Assembly: GCF_000226095.1 (NCBI RefSeq)
Contig: NC_016472.1
Span: 3,410,001 to 3,474,000, forward strand
Source: Thermothelomyces thermophilus ATCC 42464
Taxonomy: Eukaryota; Ascomycota; Sordariomycetes; Sordariales; Chaetomiaceae
DNA length: 64,000 bases
Reading direction: 5' to 3'
A program made the position numbers and the translations under genes. Under the pieces are notes generated by a model. It was not told where the DNA came from, did not search any database, and worked only from the letters and a program-made list of their open reading frames with translations. Below are positions 34,123 to 46,736 of this stretch, one piece after another. Within the stretch, counting starts at the first letter, position 1. Each line of letters starts with the position of its first letter.

Positions 34123-37100
34123 CTAACCATCCGCATCATCGACGTAAACAAATGACAAGAAGCCCCGCTCTTGCGCAGAAGCAGCCCCGACAGCTCCCCC
34201 GGGAGGAGGAGGAGGAGGAGGAGGAGGAGGAGGAGGAGGAGGAGTAGCACCACCGGCACCATTGCCTTCTCTAACCAGTCGCAAGGCCCTGAGCATGCCC
34301 TCCAACCGCATCTTCTCGGCGACCACCATGCCCTTGGCCAGGTCCCGAATCGCCCTCCGGCCCAGCCGCTCGTGCATCTCCCTCCAGCCGGCCAGCTCCC
34401 CCGCGACGGTCTGCTGCGCGTACCGCAGCTCGCGGCACAGCGTCTCCGCCTCGCCCTCGCTGCGCCGCGCCTTCTCCTCGCGCTCCTCGTTGACCCGCTG
34501 CCGCGCCTCGTCCAGCACCGGGAGGCTCAGGCCCAGCGGCCAGCGCGACGAGCGCGCCAGCGAGTTGTAGCTGCGCTCGGCATCGCGCCGGACCGCCTGG
34601 ATGCGCGAGATGGTCTGCGGCGGCCGGGAAAGCGCCTTGAGGACGGACTCGACGTTGTTGTAGAGCGCGAGGAAGGTGGAAAAGAAGCCGGCGCTGGGGG
34701 ACGAATGCGACGGCGTTAGTGCGCGGACGTAGGTAGCAAAGGCGGCGGTATGCGACGACGGGAGAAAGGTGAGGGTGGAGAGGGTGCGGGAGAGGATGGC
34801 TGAGGCCTCATGAAGGTCTTTTTTTTTACGTGGCTCTCAGTCAGCGAAACGTATGAACAGAATAGAAATAGAAACCAAGAGAGACTCACCGATGGCGACA
34901 TTGTTGACCACATTCGCCCGCCGCGCCACGCTCCTCGTGGAGAAATGCACGCTTCGGACCATGTCCCGCGCGTGGTCGATGAATTGCGACACCTCGCGCA
35001 GGTCCTCTACCGGCTCGTACTCGTCGTGCACCTTCTCCATCAGCGCGTCCGCCTTGAGCTTGCTGCGTTCCGCCATCATGTCTAGCTGCAGGTCCGGCAC
35101 CAGGAAGAACTCCCACAGCATCTCGTGCGTGGCAAACGTTGGGTGCTGCAGTAGTACCCTCAAGAACCAGTCCATCTTGATCTGCAGATCCTTGAGCACC
35201 GCGCGACTCGGTTTCGAGGGGATCTGGATCGGCGACCGCAGGTCCGCCAGCGACGGGATCCACGATGCTGGATTCTCCATCTGCAGTAGCTTCGCCAGAT
35301 GCTCAAAGTCGCTCAGGGAGCGGCGGCAGGTCGTGATCGCGAAGCTCTGCTTGTCCACCGGCGCTCCCGACTTGACCACGAAACGGACCGACGCGTCCTC
35401 GACGAAGTAGGCGCGGACGACGCCGGTCGTCCGGGAATCCACGCTTGGCATTTGCGAGAACAGCGTCAGGTCGTCAATCTTGCTCCGCACCTCGTCGTCT
35501 TTGGCCAGCTCGACCGCCGTCAGGCCCCTCAGCTCCCGGGCGGCGATGTCGACGCGCGGGTCGCCGAACAGCGTCCTGACCATGTCGAAGCGCCCGTATT
35601 TGCTGGCCAGCATCAAGGGGGTGAACTGTTTTTCGTTTGTTGCGTTGACGTCAACATCGCACTTTTGGAGGATCCTCAGAGCCAATTGAGCGTCGTTGAC
35701 GATGTGCAACAGCGTATTCCCCTTGATATCCACGTGGTCGTCCAGATGAAGCGGCTGCCCATCGCCTTGGGCTCTGGTGGCCGCATCCAGCGCCTCGCTG
35801 ACCATGGTGGCGTAGTTAGGGTGATCGTACGACCGGCATAGGGCAAATAACGGCGTCTGGCCGTTCTTGTCTTTTTGGCGCCACGGCAACAACTTTCCAA
35901 TCCGCTGTATCAGAAACGGGGCGTGAAACAGGTAGTGAGCAGCACTCCTGCCCCAAGTGTCCTGAATGGCAAAGTACTGGGAGATGCGGTCATCGCTCGT
36001 GGCATCCAGTAAGAAGTCGAGGACGGTGTTGGCGATAGCCTCGTCCCCGAGCTGCACGGCAGCGCTGAACACCGTGGTTCCCTCGTTGTTCTGGTCGTCG
36101 AGAATGACCTCGGCAGGATAGTGTTGCCTCAATGACAGCAGATATCTCAGAACCCCCAGCTGTCTGTTCTGAATAGCCATCATTGGAACCGACTCTCCAA
36201 AGGCGTCTCGGGTCTGGGCAAGCCGCTCAATGGACGTATCTCCCTCGATCCCGCTCATCGTGCCGATACTCATAGGCATAGACCGAAACGAGATTTCGGA
36301 CCCGCTGGACATGCTCCTCGTGTCCATCGCAACCTTCTTGGTCCTCTTGGGGGGCGGCTTGGGGGGCTCGGTCTCTTTCGTGTCCGTTCCATTTTGGAAC
36401 GGAAACACGTGGCTCAGACCGGAACCTCGCGAGAGACTCTCTGCGGTGGCGAAGCTCGACGAAGACCTCCGAGAGACTCCGTTCGTGAAGCTCCAGCCGC
36501 TCGAAGATTGTCGTCGTGAGTGGGATGATCCGAACGTGCCGTCATCATCCTCGATGGCATCCTCGTCCGGCTCCATGATCTTGCGGAGTTCGGGCAGGTC
36601 ACCCTTCGACACAGCGTCCCACAGAGCTCGATTGCGTCGACTTGCTCTTCGCAAGCCCCCAGAATCTCGGTCAAGATATGACAGGACCGCCTCGAACGTG
36701 CTGAGAGCATAGCCCATCTCGCCGCTCTCGACGTCGTCGACGAAGACAAAGTTCCGCATGTAAGTGAGCCTCGCCTGGAGATGCTTAATCTGTGCTTTGA
36801 TCACGACATAGAGCAACAGGGACACCAGCGTGTCCGCGTTGATTGTCATGACCGGTTTCTCGGACGCTGGCCCTGACGCTGACGCTGACGCTGGCCCTGG
36901 ATGTGGCACATCCGAAAGTTGGGTTGCCGCCCTAGTCGTTGCAAGTAAGATCTCCATCATCTCCTGCGGACAGCTGGCGTTTGGCATCTTCCGGAACTCC
37001 TCGACAGCCCTGCCCAGCCTGTTGACGACGTCGCGCTTGGCACGGCTGCTCCCGCCAATGACGACGCCCAGCTGTGAAATATCGATACAGTCCATCTGCC

Positions 37101-38229
37101 TGATCTTGGCTTCCAACTCCAAATCTTCCGACCTTCGGAGTGCGGCAAGGCGTGGAAACACCAAATGATGCACGTTCTCGGCTATGTAGCGCTCGATGAG
37201 TCGTTCGACGAGGGGTCCCGTCAGATCCGTGGTGGCGCCCAAGAGAGAAAGCTGCTGCCTGTCGACGCTCTGAAACAGGTCGATGGCAGCCGTGACGGCG
37301 GTTTCCATGGCGGTCCGAATGGTCGTCTCGTCATCCTCAGAAGCCCCGGACACATGAGACCCGGTGACCCCCGCAACAGCGCCTTGACTGACATCGCTGT
37401 TTGACCTCGCCCTCTTCACCGCTGTGGAGATCGGCCCATCTGGCTCCGGATCCGGTATCTCACTAGCAGATGGCGGTGGGGGTAACGGTCGCTCGAACAC
37501 GAGGGTGAACTCGCGGAACAGCTTCTCTAGCCCGGCCTGCATCTGCTTGGCAATGGCCGGAAAATGGATGAGTAGCTCATGGAAGGTCTTGATGTCCTTC
37601 TTCTTCTGCGGCGAGCCCGAGGGCTGATTCCGAGCCTCTGGCGGTGTCCCTTTCGACAGACGTTCACCGCCATCAGACGTAGGGGGTAACACAGCCGGTG
37701 TGATCTTAACCTCTTCCCATGACCCGACCAGAGGGCGCGAGATGTAGTATATTAGAAATGGGCGGGGGTCGAGCGTGTCAGGGTACCAGATGGCATCGTG
37801 AAGCAGGTTGGCTTGAGCCAGCGACTTGAAGCCTTGACGAGAGCGTCAGCATAAGTACTTGCTCAGGTGGGGGAGGGAGGAAGAGAAAGTATTACCCTTG
37901 TTGGTGAAGATGGATTGATCCTTGATGACCAGACTCCTTCCGTTAAATGTGCCGTACACCTTGGGCTTTCCGCGCATCTCGCGGAGGTTCTGCGCCGCAT
38001 CCTTCCCGCCGGCCCCCTGTGATTTCGGTAAGGGGATGCGCAGCACATGGCTTCCCAGGAATTCATCCGAAGCTATGGAGGCCACCAGTGGCGCGCCCGT
38101 TTCGGTGTCGCGGGCGTTGAGTAGGACATCGGCGGTCGGGACGAGGAGGATGTGCTGCTGAGGCGGCAGGCACTGGGCGAGGATGGGGCTCTTGGAGAAG
38201 GCGCTCAGGAATGGGTTTAGGGGTTGCAT
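34123..38229 (-). CDS. VPS9-ankyrin-PX-BAR protein (Vrl1/VARP-like sorting factor)
   Basis: Three exons, complement(34123..34817, 34890..37832, 37896..38229), 1323 residues; introns of 63 and 72 nt with GTAATA and GTGAGT donors. Domain order, approximate residues: N-terminal conserved region (1-160), VPS9 Rab5-family GEF domain (200-515, with YMRNFVFVDDVESGEMGYAL), Ser-rich linker, ankyrin repeats (725-900, including DIKGNTLLHIVNDAQLALRI and TPLMLASKYGRFDMVRTL), PX domain (920-1020, SFAITTCRRSLSDFEHLAKL), and a helical BAR-like region (1040-1290). This architecture is that of yeast Vrl1, which with Vin1 forms the VINE endosomal sorting-nexin complex; the assignment rests on domain order. A Pro14 tract near the C-terminus (34198-34243) is a GGA repeat on the plus strand. 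It probably acts on endosomal membranes. Confidence 0.9.
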
Positions 38230-39289
38230 TCATTCGACTGGTTCCGCGACAGCGCTGAGTGTGAGGGCGTCGCTATGGTCGTGGCCACCATTGGGCAGTT
38301 CCACGGGTGCAGAACCATACAGCGGGCTCTTTGCCGGGGCCCAAGATGAACGTTCGTATGTTCGATGCCGTGTCGATAGATGTTTGATGAAACTCCTGGC
38401 TGCTCTCGAATGCGGGCTGAGGGAGCGCAGAGCGGGGGAAAGTCAATCAAGGTGGTATCGGGAAATCGATGGCGGATGCTTCAGTCGGGACGGGCTGTTT
38501 GGAAAACCGTGGCAGTTTGCTGTCGTTTTCCAACCGTGCCGATGACAAGAAGACCAAGAGTTGGCGAACATGTGCGACAAGCACCGAGAGCGAGTGACGC
38601 GAGACAGGGATGTTGCTGTGAACTAATAGTGGAGACCATCATTCGCTGCATCGAGGTGCACTGCGCTGGCCAGCCCGGATTCTTGCACCTCAGAACTACC
38701 TGCCCTGATGAACCAAAGAAGGTTGGCCAAGGCTGATCTCCCGCCAAGATTAATAAGCAGTGAGAGGAAACATCTGCGCACGTCTTGGAAGACAAGTTAT
38801 ACCAGAATTATTAATTAAAGTCAGCCTGTTCTCATTTTTGCCAGAGGTTTCGGGACTGTAAATCCGAGAAGAGTCTTGGTTATACCGTACAAGCATACAC
38901 GCTTTGTCCAGCGATGCTGCTTCACTTTTACGGAGGAGCCTCTAATCAGTTGCTGCAGTGCCTCTCTCAGTTGCGCTGCACTATGACAAAAGGGACATTT
39001 ACTGTTGGCTATAATGCCGTAGCAGCGTGATTGCGAGGGCAACTTAATCTACGAGACGCACAGAGAGTGGGAAGGACAGGTCAAGCCTGTGGTCTCATGC
39101 CACTGCTTAATCTCGCCACAACTCCAGGACATCCTAACCCGGCATCGTTATCAGCAGAGCTGTGGAGCAGCGATTTGGCAGCATGACAGCTTCCCCCTGA
39201 GCTAGCAATCACCGCTCCTACATCAAGGCCATGCCCACAAGAATAGGTGCCTCGGTCCATGAACTTTTGTGTCATTCGATGGCTTAGCC
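38230..39289. other. Intergenic between two minus-strand genes
   Basis: About 1.06 kb holding the VRL1-like promoter and the OLA1 3' UTR. Open frames are short and unconvincing; no repeat stands out. Confidence 0.5.
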
Positions 39290-40810
39290 TCATGCCTTGG
39301 CGGCGCCGGCCTTGATCAGCAAGATATCGCCGTCCTCAACAACGTAGTCCTTGCCCTTGGTCAAGACCTTGCCCTTCGCCCTGACCTCGGACTCGTCGCC
39401 AAGCTCCTTGAGGATCTTGTAGTTGTACACAATGGCCTGGATGAATGTCTTCTCGAAATCGCTGTGGATGACACCAGCTGCTTGCGGCGCCTTGGTACCA
39501 GTCCGAATGGTCCATTGACGGACTTCGTCAGCACCGACGGTGAAAAAGCTGATCAGGTTGAGCGCCTTGCGCATCTGAACAATGACCTTGGGCAACGCTG
39601 ACTCTGCCCCAACCCGCTTGCACTCCTCCTTGACCTCCTCCTCACTTCCAAACCTCGTCAGCCGCTCTTCGAACGATACCGAGATCGGGATAATCGGGTC
39701 CCCTTCAGCGTGCTGCTTGACCCATTCGACAATGCTGGGAAGATGCTTGTTCTTCTTCCGGATGTAGTCTCTCTCGGACAGGTTGACGAGATAGACGCAC
39801 GGCTTAGCCGTCAGGAGAAAGAGGGGGTTGATGGTCTCGACCTGAGGAAGGATCAGTATCCATGCCGCCATAATGTGTTTGTGGTAGAATGAGAATGTGG
39901 AATCGGGGTTGTCAGAATGGGTTTTTTATCTCAGTATGCACTCTGCGTTGTTGACGAGGCATTCGACGAGCTGGGTTATTGGATCGGGCCATTGGCCCTT
40001 TATCATCACGAAGGGGCAGAGAGAGAAAGAAAAAGAGAAAAAAAAAAAAAAGGTGGCCTACCTCCTTGGGAGTCCAGTTGCCCTTACGGACGTCCTTGCC
40101 GTCCTTGAGCCAGGCGAGGACCTTCTCAATCGTCGCCTCTTCTTCCCTCCACTGTTTCATCTGAAGGGACTGACCGCCTTGGCGCGTCTTCCTCTTCTGA
40201 ACTTCGAGCGCCTTCTCGACGAACTCGATGTCCTTCAAGCGCAGCTCCTCACTGATAATGTCAAGATCGCGAATCGGGTTGACGTCACCCTCGACGTGGA
40301 TAATCTCGGCATCATCGAAGCACCTCACGACCTGGAAGATGGCATCGACGGCGCGAATGTGAGACAAGAAGGCATTGCCGAGACCAGCTCCTGTTGAGGC
40401 GCCACGGGTCAAACCAGCGATATCGTAGACTGTGAGGTTGGCAGGTACCCGCGACTTGGGCTGGTACTTCTGGCACAGCCAGTCATAGCGCTCGTCGGGG
40501 ACAATAACGCGAGCCTCCTCAGGATCGATGGTGGCATAAGGGAAGTTCTAGCGGCGGCATCAGCGACGGCGGCTCTTGCAAGTGGTCGCAGGGCTCAAGC
40601 ATACGGCAGGGTTGCCCAGGTTGCACTTGGTGATGGCCTGGAAAAGCGTGGACTTGCCGACGTTTGCTAACCCGACCTGTTCGTCCGAGACAAGTCAGCC
40701 AAGGTGAGGCGGTGGCGTCGAACGAGGCAACCCACGATGCCGCTCTTCAGGTTATTTCCCGGACGACCCAGGAGGACCTTCTCCTCGGTGACGGCCTTCT
40801 TGGGGGGCAT
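39290..40810 (-). CDS. OLA1: Obg-like ATPase 1 (YchF/OLA1 family)
   Basis: Four exons, complement(39290..39841, 40062..40547, 40605..40676, 40736..40810), 394 residues, exactly the family length. Introns are 59, 57 and 220 nt; donors GTGGGT, GTATGC and GTAGGC, acceptors CAG, TAG and CAG. The joins rebuild SGIVGLANVGKSTLFQAI (P-loop) and GNPANFPYATIDPEEARV (switch). DIAGLTRGASTGAGLGNAFL is the G3 region. The G4 position reads NLSERD, not NKxD, which explains ATP preference in this family. The C-terminal TGS-type domain is present (RTGTKAPQAAGVIHSDFEK, GKDYVVEDGDIL). The protein is a cytosolic translation- and stress-associated ATPase. The 220-nt intron contains an A13 run (T on the coding strand). 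Confidence 0.97.
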
Positions 40811-41700
40811 TTTGGATCTTCTTTTGCTATAGTGGCGAGTGGAGATGTAGACGAGCGTGCAATCAAGCAGCGGCTTTTTAGAAAACGCAGAGCTAGCTGC
40901 GGGGGTTCGAAGGAGGGGCAAGGGAGAAGCGAAGAGAAGAATGGATCGAATTGGGGTCGTCACGGTGACGCGCTCGTGGGCGTTCTGCCACGAGCTGCGC
41001 TGCGGACTGGTTGCTCAGACAAGTGAATGTCTAGCAATCGTTTGAGCGCCTGGTGCTGGCGATTAACGCGGCTGCCGGGTATCGCTAGAATTCGGCCAGT
41101 TGCTTGCAGGATTGATGAGATTGCGGGTGAAAATTTTGGACGAGCTTGCGGTATGGCGGGGTGACAAAGTATGAAACTGGTGGGGCGGCCGAAAATGGGA
41201 GGAGCTCGAGCCAGCTTGGACAAGGGGCGTTGCCTTTCGTGAGCCCCCACAGCCCTTTCAGCTGAGACCTTTGTGGGGATCTTTCAGCCTGCCGCTTCCC
41301 GATTCCGCTTTCGCCTTTATCGAGTCGACCAGGCATATGCTTCGCCGACCTTTTTAATCCGAGCAATTGCATAGTACTTTCTTCGACATATCAGCCCGGA
41401 GCATCGTATCAAAAGAATTTCATGGCGCTGGAAGCCTACATACCCATGCAGTTCAAAGATACCTAACCCTCAGTGTGATTTCCTCCATCCTTACCACTTC
41501 GCCACGGGATAAGTACTAGTAAGGGTGCGGAACTTTCGGGGCGATCAGAGAGAGCTTCTTCTGTCATTACCAGGCCCTCCCGCGTGCTACTTTTAGAGGC
41601 GAAGCCGATCGGTAATCTTCCACTCCTCCGACTCAACCGCGCGAAGAAGCCTTCCTTCCAAATCTTACGTTGGCCCCCCCTCCCAAGCAGCAGCAACACC
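40811..41700. other. Divergent promoter region OLA1 / PPPDE gene
   Basis: 890 bp between starts. No repeats or recognisable operators; a C-rich tract precedes the PPPDE start. Confidence 0.45.
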
Positions 41701-42474
41701 ATGCCGACGCGAAAACACCAGAAGAAGTCATCTCGCTCCCACCGGTCGACCCTCTCCCTCCAAAAGACCGAGATCCTCATCAACATCTACGACCTCCTAC
41801 CGCCGGGCCGGATCAGCACGATTCTCTGGCACATTGGCACCTCGCTGCTCCACTCGGGCGTCGTGATCAACGGCAAGGAGTACGCCTACGGCGGGCACGA
41901 CCGGCGCGGCCTGACGGGCGTGTACTGGACGAAGCCGCGGACGTGCCCGCCGGGCGGCACGTTCCGGTGCGAGTACCTGCACGGCTTCACGCTGGCGCCG
42001 CAGAACGAGATCGACGCCATCATCCGCGAGGCGTCCGAGCAGTTCCTGGGGACGAGCTACAACCTGCTCACGCGCAACTGCAACCACTTCACCTCCTTCC
42101 TGTGCGAGCGCCTGACGGGCGAGCCGGCGCCGAGGTTCCTGAACCGCGCCGCGAGCATCGGCGTGGCGCTGCCGTGCGTGGTGCCGAAGGAGTGGATCGA
42201 GGTGCCGGATTTCGAGACGGCCGACGGCGCGCTGCTGAACGAGGAGGAGGAGGACGACGACGAGGGCGAATATGAGAGCGAGCGGGCGAGGATGCTGAGG
42301 TCGTCCGCCGATCAGCCTCGCCTGGTCGGGCACGACGGACGGGATGCCGACTCGGAATGGGACAGCGAGGAAGAGCGCCGGCGCGGTGGGAGCGGCAAGG
42401 GGAAGGGCAAGGCGCCGGTGCGAGACTCGGCAGGTCGTGTGCTCCCTCCTGCGGAGAGGGCTCCGACTGGATGA
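41701..42474 (+). CDS. PPPDE/DeSI-type putative deubiquitinating or deSUMOylating peptidase
   Basis: Single exon, 257 residues from ATG 41701; the frame is open 5' but without another ATG. The papain-like PPPDE fold spans about residues 23-170: INIYDLLPPGRIS, the catalytic-His segment GTSLLHSGVVINGKEYAYGG, then FLGTSYNLLTRNCNHFTSF with the catalytic Cys in NCNHF. Permuted His-then-Cys order is the family mark. LNRAASIGVALPCVVP closes the domain. The last 80 residues are acidic then basic and likely disordered. Family members are DeSI-1/2 and yeast and plant homologues; activity on ubiquitin or SUMO is inferred. Divergent from OLA1. Confidence 0.92.
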   Translation: MPTRKHQKKSSRSHRSTLSLQKTEILINIYDLLPPGRISTILWHIGTSLLHSGVVINGKEYAYGGHDRRGLTGVYWTKPRTCPPGGTFRCEYLHGFTLAPQNEIDAIIREASEQFLGTSYNLLTRNCNHFTSFLCERLTGEPAPRFLNRAASIGVALPCVVPKEWIEVPDFETADGALLNEEEEDDDEGEYESERARMLRSSADQPRLVGHDGRDADSEWDSEEERRRGGSGKGKGKAPVRDSAGRVLPPAERAPTG

Positions 42475-43388
42475 GGTTTTGTTTGGCTTGGTGGGTTTGG
42501 CGTTTGTTTCTCGGGCATTGGATTGGAGTTTTGGGGAAAGGGGGGTTTGTTTGGGTTGGGTTTTCTGGTCTTGAATGATACCTGATACCATGGCAGGCTG
42601 GGTGACTATTCCTGCCGCCGTTCTTTTCTTCCGGGTCGTACCACGGCGTATGGTTCTCGCTGATGATCAGGTCTTAAAGGGAAATGAACCTCTCGTGATT
42701 TCAGGGTGGCCGAGGCTCTCGGATTTCAATCCAAGCCCTTGTGTCCCCTCGCTCCGGAAGCAGTATGTCTGGAGATGCGAACATGAACTGCATGGCTTCA
42801 GAGGAAACTTGTACATACAACCGAGGAGCTCTTAGGATCAGGGCTGTGCCTCCTACCTTCTGCAACCTCCTGCAAGCCAGAATAACCTTTTATTTCCTCC
42901 ACCGCGTGGGAGTCATCAACAGCAAAGGGTGGTGTCTTGCAGGCTGAGAGAAGCCAGTGGGGCCTCAAGTTACCTCATGCCAAGCATTTACGGATACTGT
43001 TGTACGAATACCTTCAGCAGCTGGGATTCGAGATTGGAACACCATGTTCACTTTTGGATCACAACATTTGGGAACGTCCTATTTGCTCAATTGTCCTGGC
43101 AATTGCATCCTCGCAAGCTCTCCGAGTGCCATCCATGACTTTCAGGGCATAGTAGCTCCTTGATATTCTACTATCCTGGGCTATATAAGGTGGTGATTTA
43201 AGCCAGACTGGACAGGTCAGCGAAATCTATGGTGAGACTCTTCGGCTCACACCTGATTCTACCCAGGTTCAATGCGTGACATTTCGTGCTTATCCATCTA
43301 GCCAGGTAAACACACCCGAAGCCATCTTGATGGTGCCAGAGGAAAGGATAGCAGAAGTGACTGACAGTGCCGATAGGATATCTCATGC
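42475..43388. other. Intergenic between convergent genes
   Basis: About 910 bp; would hold the 3' UTR of the PPPDE gene. T/G-rich just after the stop (42475-42575). No gene recognised. Confidence 0.45.
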
Positions 43389-45028
43389 TCAGGCCGTGAC
43401 ACCTCGCGCGGTCGATGCAGCCTTCGCCATCCTCCCGTCAGGCACTTCCCCATTCTCCCCACCAGTCCCCTCATGCTCCCGATTCCACTCGAGGAGCTGC
43501 TGGCAGAGGCCCTCAATCGTCGTGCAACCCCCCTGATACCCGATGCCGCCCTCGGCCACGCTCTTCCGTGCCGCACTATCGTCTACGATCGTGTGGATCG
43601 ACACGTTGAAGACGGCCGCCTGGAGCATGTGAATCGGGCCGGAGGGCTCGCGCAGGCCAAAGAGGGTTGTCAGGAAGGGCAAACGCGCGAGCAGGAGACA
43701 CCAAGCCTCGATGACGTAGGCGACGAGCAGCAAAGCCAGCGGCTGCCGGGGCAGCGTACGGGTGGGCGTGACGGAGAGCTGTTCGGCCGCGTAGTACAGG
43801 TCGGTATAGGCGATGGGCGGGCCGGGGTCCGTCACGTTGAAGGTGCGGCCGGCACAAGCGGGCATGGGTTCGCCGTTGTCGCCCTTGGGGGCGAGGGCGG
43901 CTTCGAACTGGAGATGGGCGAGGGCCACGTTGCGCGAGTTGACAAAGTTTGCACGACGTGGGGGATCCAGGTGTGATTGTCACCCGTGCGGAGTATTATC
44001 CCGAGCACGGGGTCCGTCTTTTGGCCGTAGATCGGCTGGCCCGGACGTATAGTGCCCGTGCGGAAGCTGTCCCGGTTGGCGGTGCATACGGCGCGCTCGG
44101 CCTCGGCCTTGGAGAAGGCATCTAGCGGTTGGGTTAGCCGCTGTCGCGACCTTAGCAAGTGGCAAAGGTTGGGGGGTAAAAAAAAAAAAAACATACAGTT
44201 GGAGAAGAAGAGGTGGTGCGGGCGCAGAGGAGCGTCGAAATCCTTCTCGTCGGCCACCTGGAAATAGTTGGTAGGAGAGCGCTGCCAGGGCCAGATCCAG
44301 AAGTTAGGGGGGACGATGCTGACGGAGGCGGACGAGGTCGCGATGAAGACGTCGGCGCCGGCTGCCCGGGCAGTCTCGAGGACATTCACGGCGCCATCTC
44401 GGTTCACGCGGCTGATGCGGTGGTAGAGCAGCAGGCTACGTTCCTGCGGCCGAACAACAGCTGCCGTGTGAAAGACAGTCAGGGGCAGCTTGGCAACGGA
44501 TCCTGGCCACGGCTTGGCGAAGGCGGTCTCGACAGACGAGCGTGAGGCGATGTCGGCTTTCACAAAGTCACAGCGGGCGGCCGCCTCGAGCATGTCCCGC
44601 CGATTGATGGGCGCGAAGTCGACTATGCGAATGCTCTCGGGAGACTCGCCGCGCTGCAGAAGCTGCAAGACAATGTCTCCTCCCACGAGGCCTGGGAAGC
44701 GGGATCAGCACAAAATCCGAACCCTGGTTTTCTGACCGGTACACTAGCACACTGGTGCACGCGGATTGATCTGATGAGAGTGTGGCTTACCCGATCCGCC
44801 AACCACGACATAGCGCCTTCCCAGACGTGGCGGTAAAAGTTTGGTGAAATCAACTGGCTTCTGTTTCACCCGCTCGTAGGTGTCCTGGAGCTGCTGTTTG
44901 GTCCAGCGGTGTGGCGACGCTCTGTGCGCGCCCTCGGGTACATCTTGCATGGCCGCATTGATGTGGAACAGCCATGCGACCGCGAGAACAGCGATGGCCA
45001 CTATGGCGGCCACAGCCGAGAGCATCAT
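43389..45028 (-). CDS. 3-beta-HSD/sterol-dehydrogenase-type SDR, membrane-bound, with an apparent frameshift
   Basis: Exons complement(43389..44121, 44197..44691, 44791..45028), about 490 residues if the frame change is allowed for. Exon 1 has an N-terminal hydrophobic anchor (VAAIVAIAVLAVAWLF) and ends YVVVGGSG; the join to LVGGDIVLQLLQRG makes the NAD(P)-binding Rossmann motif. Later come FHTAAVV, FIATSSASVS and YAFSK, the catalytic YxxxK rebuilt across a 75-nt intron. After WIPHVVQ the frame is lost: the family continuation FVNSRNVALAHL is encoded one frame over, as if one T were missing in ACTTTG (about 43944-43949). The second part is otherwise intact to TGA at 43389, with a second hydrophobic segment (LALLLVAYVIEAWCLLLA). 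Related enzymes oxidise 3-hydroxy-4-carboxysterols (Erg26) or other hydroxyl substrates; the substrate here is unknown. The lesion could be real or a sequencing error. Confidence 0.78.
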
Positions 45029-46736
45029 GTTCTAGGTAATAATACAATGGTATCCTAAATCCGGACAAAGAGAACAGACGGCGACCATTCTAGGTGATCG
45101 GATTTCTAGATCACTGCTTCTTAACAATGCACTGGTCGGCCGACAAAGGGGTTCGAATTACGGGCTCGAAGAATAAACCTACTTTGGATTCGAGTTTGTT
45201 TACTCGCCGAGTCACAGAAGCCGAATACGGATACTAGTATAGGCAATGCATCGCCCCCACCTTCCTGAGCTTTTTCATATGAACGCTCAGGTTCTTGTTC
45301 TTGTAGGCAACCTTGCTCAAAGCTTGGCACTGAAACTTTGCTTTTTCAGGTAATCCGTACACCGTCCCGCACCTCAGTGTGCGTGTGAAATGTGCTACCT
45401 GGTGTTGCCCCTTAAAGCAGTTGACTGCAAAATCAAGCACAACATTTCGTGCGCGCAATATCAGGCAGGTGCACAGAGGCCGGAGGTTTTTCCCGGAGCG
45501 GACCGAACGGATGCTGCAGACTGTCGTGAGCGCATGCAGATACCCTCCCCAAGAGCCAATGTTGTTGTGCACGTCCGATGTGTGCAGGTGTACAAAGTAG
45601 TTGTGGACAAACAACCTTAAATACGGACTACGCTCCTGCATACTTCAGTATACACTAGGGTGATCCGGTTGCCAGGGCAGGAGCGTTGGGGCAGCAAAAG
45701 TCGTCACGAGACGCCCAACTGCCTGCGTCATTACGAGCCCCAATCGGTCCCGTTCTCAACAAGCTGGCCATTGACAGACGAGAATTGGGGTGTGGAGCTC
45801 GGCCTCGCTCAGGTGGGGAACGCGATCAACGCGGAACCTCGCGGCGATCGATGCCGGCAGTGCTTACCTCATCCCGAGTGCTCACAACGACTTCAATGCA
45901 TCCGAGTCTTGGACAATGCCGCATCTGAGACCGTCATGGCAGCACAGGGAGCTCAGTCAATGCAGGGCACCGGCCACGCCAACGTCACTGAAAGTTCCCT
46001 TACCGCTCCAAGGTCCTTTGAGCCGGCTCGATCGGCACGGTGGGCCGCTGATTCCTCTCTTCCAATGGTGCGCGTCGGTAATTACTCCGTAGTGTAGTGT
46101 ACTGTACACTAGATAAATCCGGTCGTCGTTTTTGGTTTGGTCCGACGGCCTCTTATCGTCGCGCAGTGCCAGGCCACTGGCAACTTGTCGGGGCACCAGC
46201 GAACGTGAAGTGAAGAGAATGCCACAGACCGCGACGTTGTTTCATGTTTGGCCGGGGTCAGTAACGGTTAGGATGGAAATGCACGGCTGCCAAATCGCTG
46301 CACGGAAGACTTGTGTCGTGACATCGCTGGGCACCAGCAGGGGGGGGGGGCGGGTTGAGAAGGATTTGGAAAGGCCAAAACCCCCGGGCCGCCCACACGA
46401 TGTGCCAATCAAGCCAATCACATCCGCCGGCCCTCAGAGGGACAAACTTTCCCGCTTTGTGCCGGGGGCCCGGCCAGCATCTGGCACCAAAGCCAAGCAG
46501 GAAGCTGCGACTAGTAATCTCGTGTACGGAGTTGGCGCTGTTTTGATTCTTCTCGGCGGCGAATCTCGGTCTGTTTCTTTCTTCCACAGGCAACTCATTC
46601 GAACCAAAAAAAAAACCGTTTGTCAAACAGGGAGTCTGCGCGCTTCTTCCTCATCGCCAGTGCCGCATTCTCCGCTGCAAATTCGTAGACTACATCCTTC
46701 TCAAGCATCAGCTAAGCCGCCAAAGAGATTTCCGCG
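45029..46736. other. 1.7 kb intergenic, divergent promoters
   Basis: Contains the GTAATCCGTACA motif at 45350-45361, the TACTCCGTA motif at 46083-46091 beside GTGTAGTGTACTGTACAC, and a G9 run near 46340. No gene or tRNA is supported. Confidence 0.5.

Noticed and set aside
45121-45175. tRNA-like GGGTTCGAATT box
   Set aside because: A B-box-like sequence occurs, but no A box at the right spacing and no acceptor stem.
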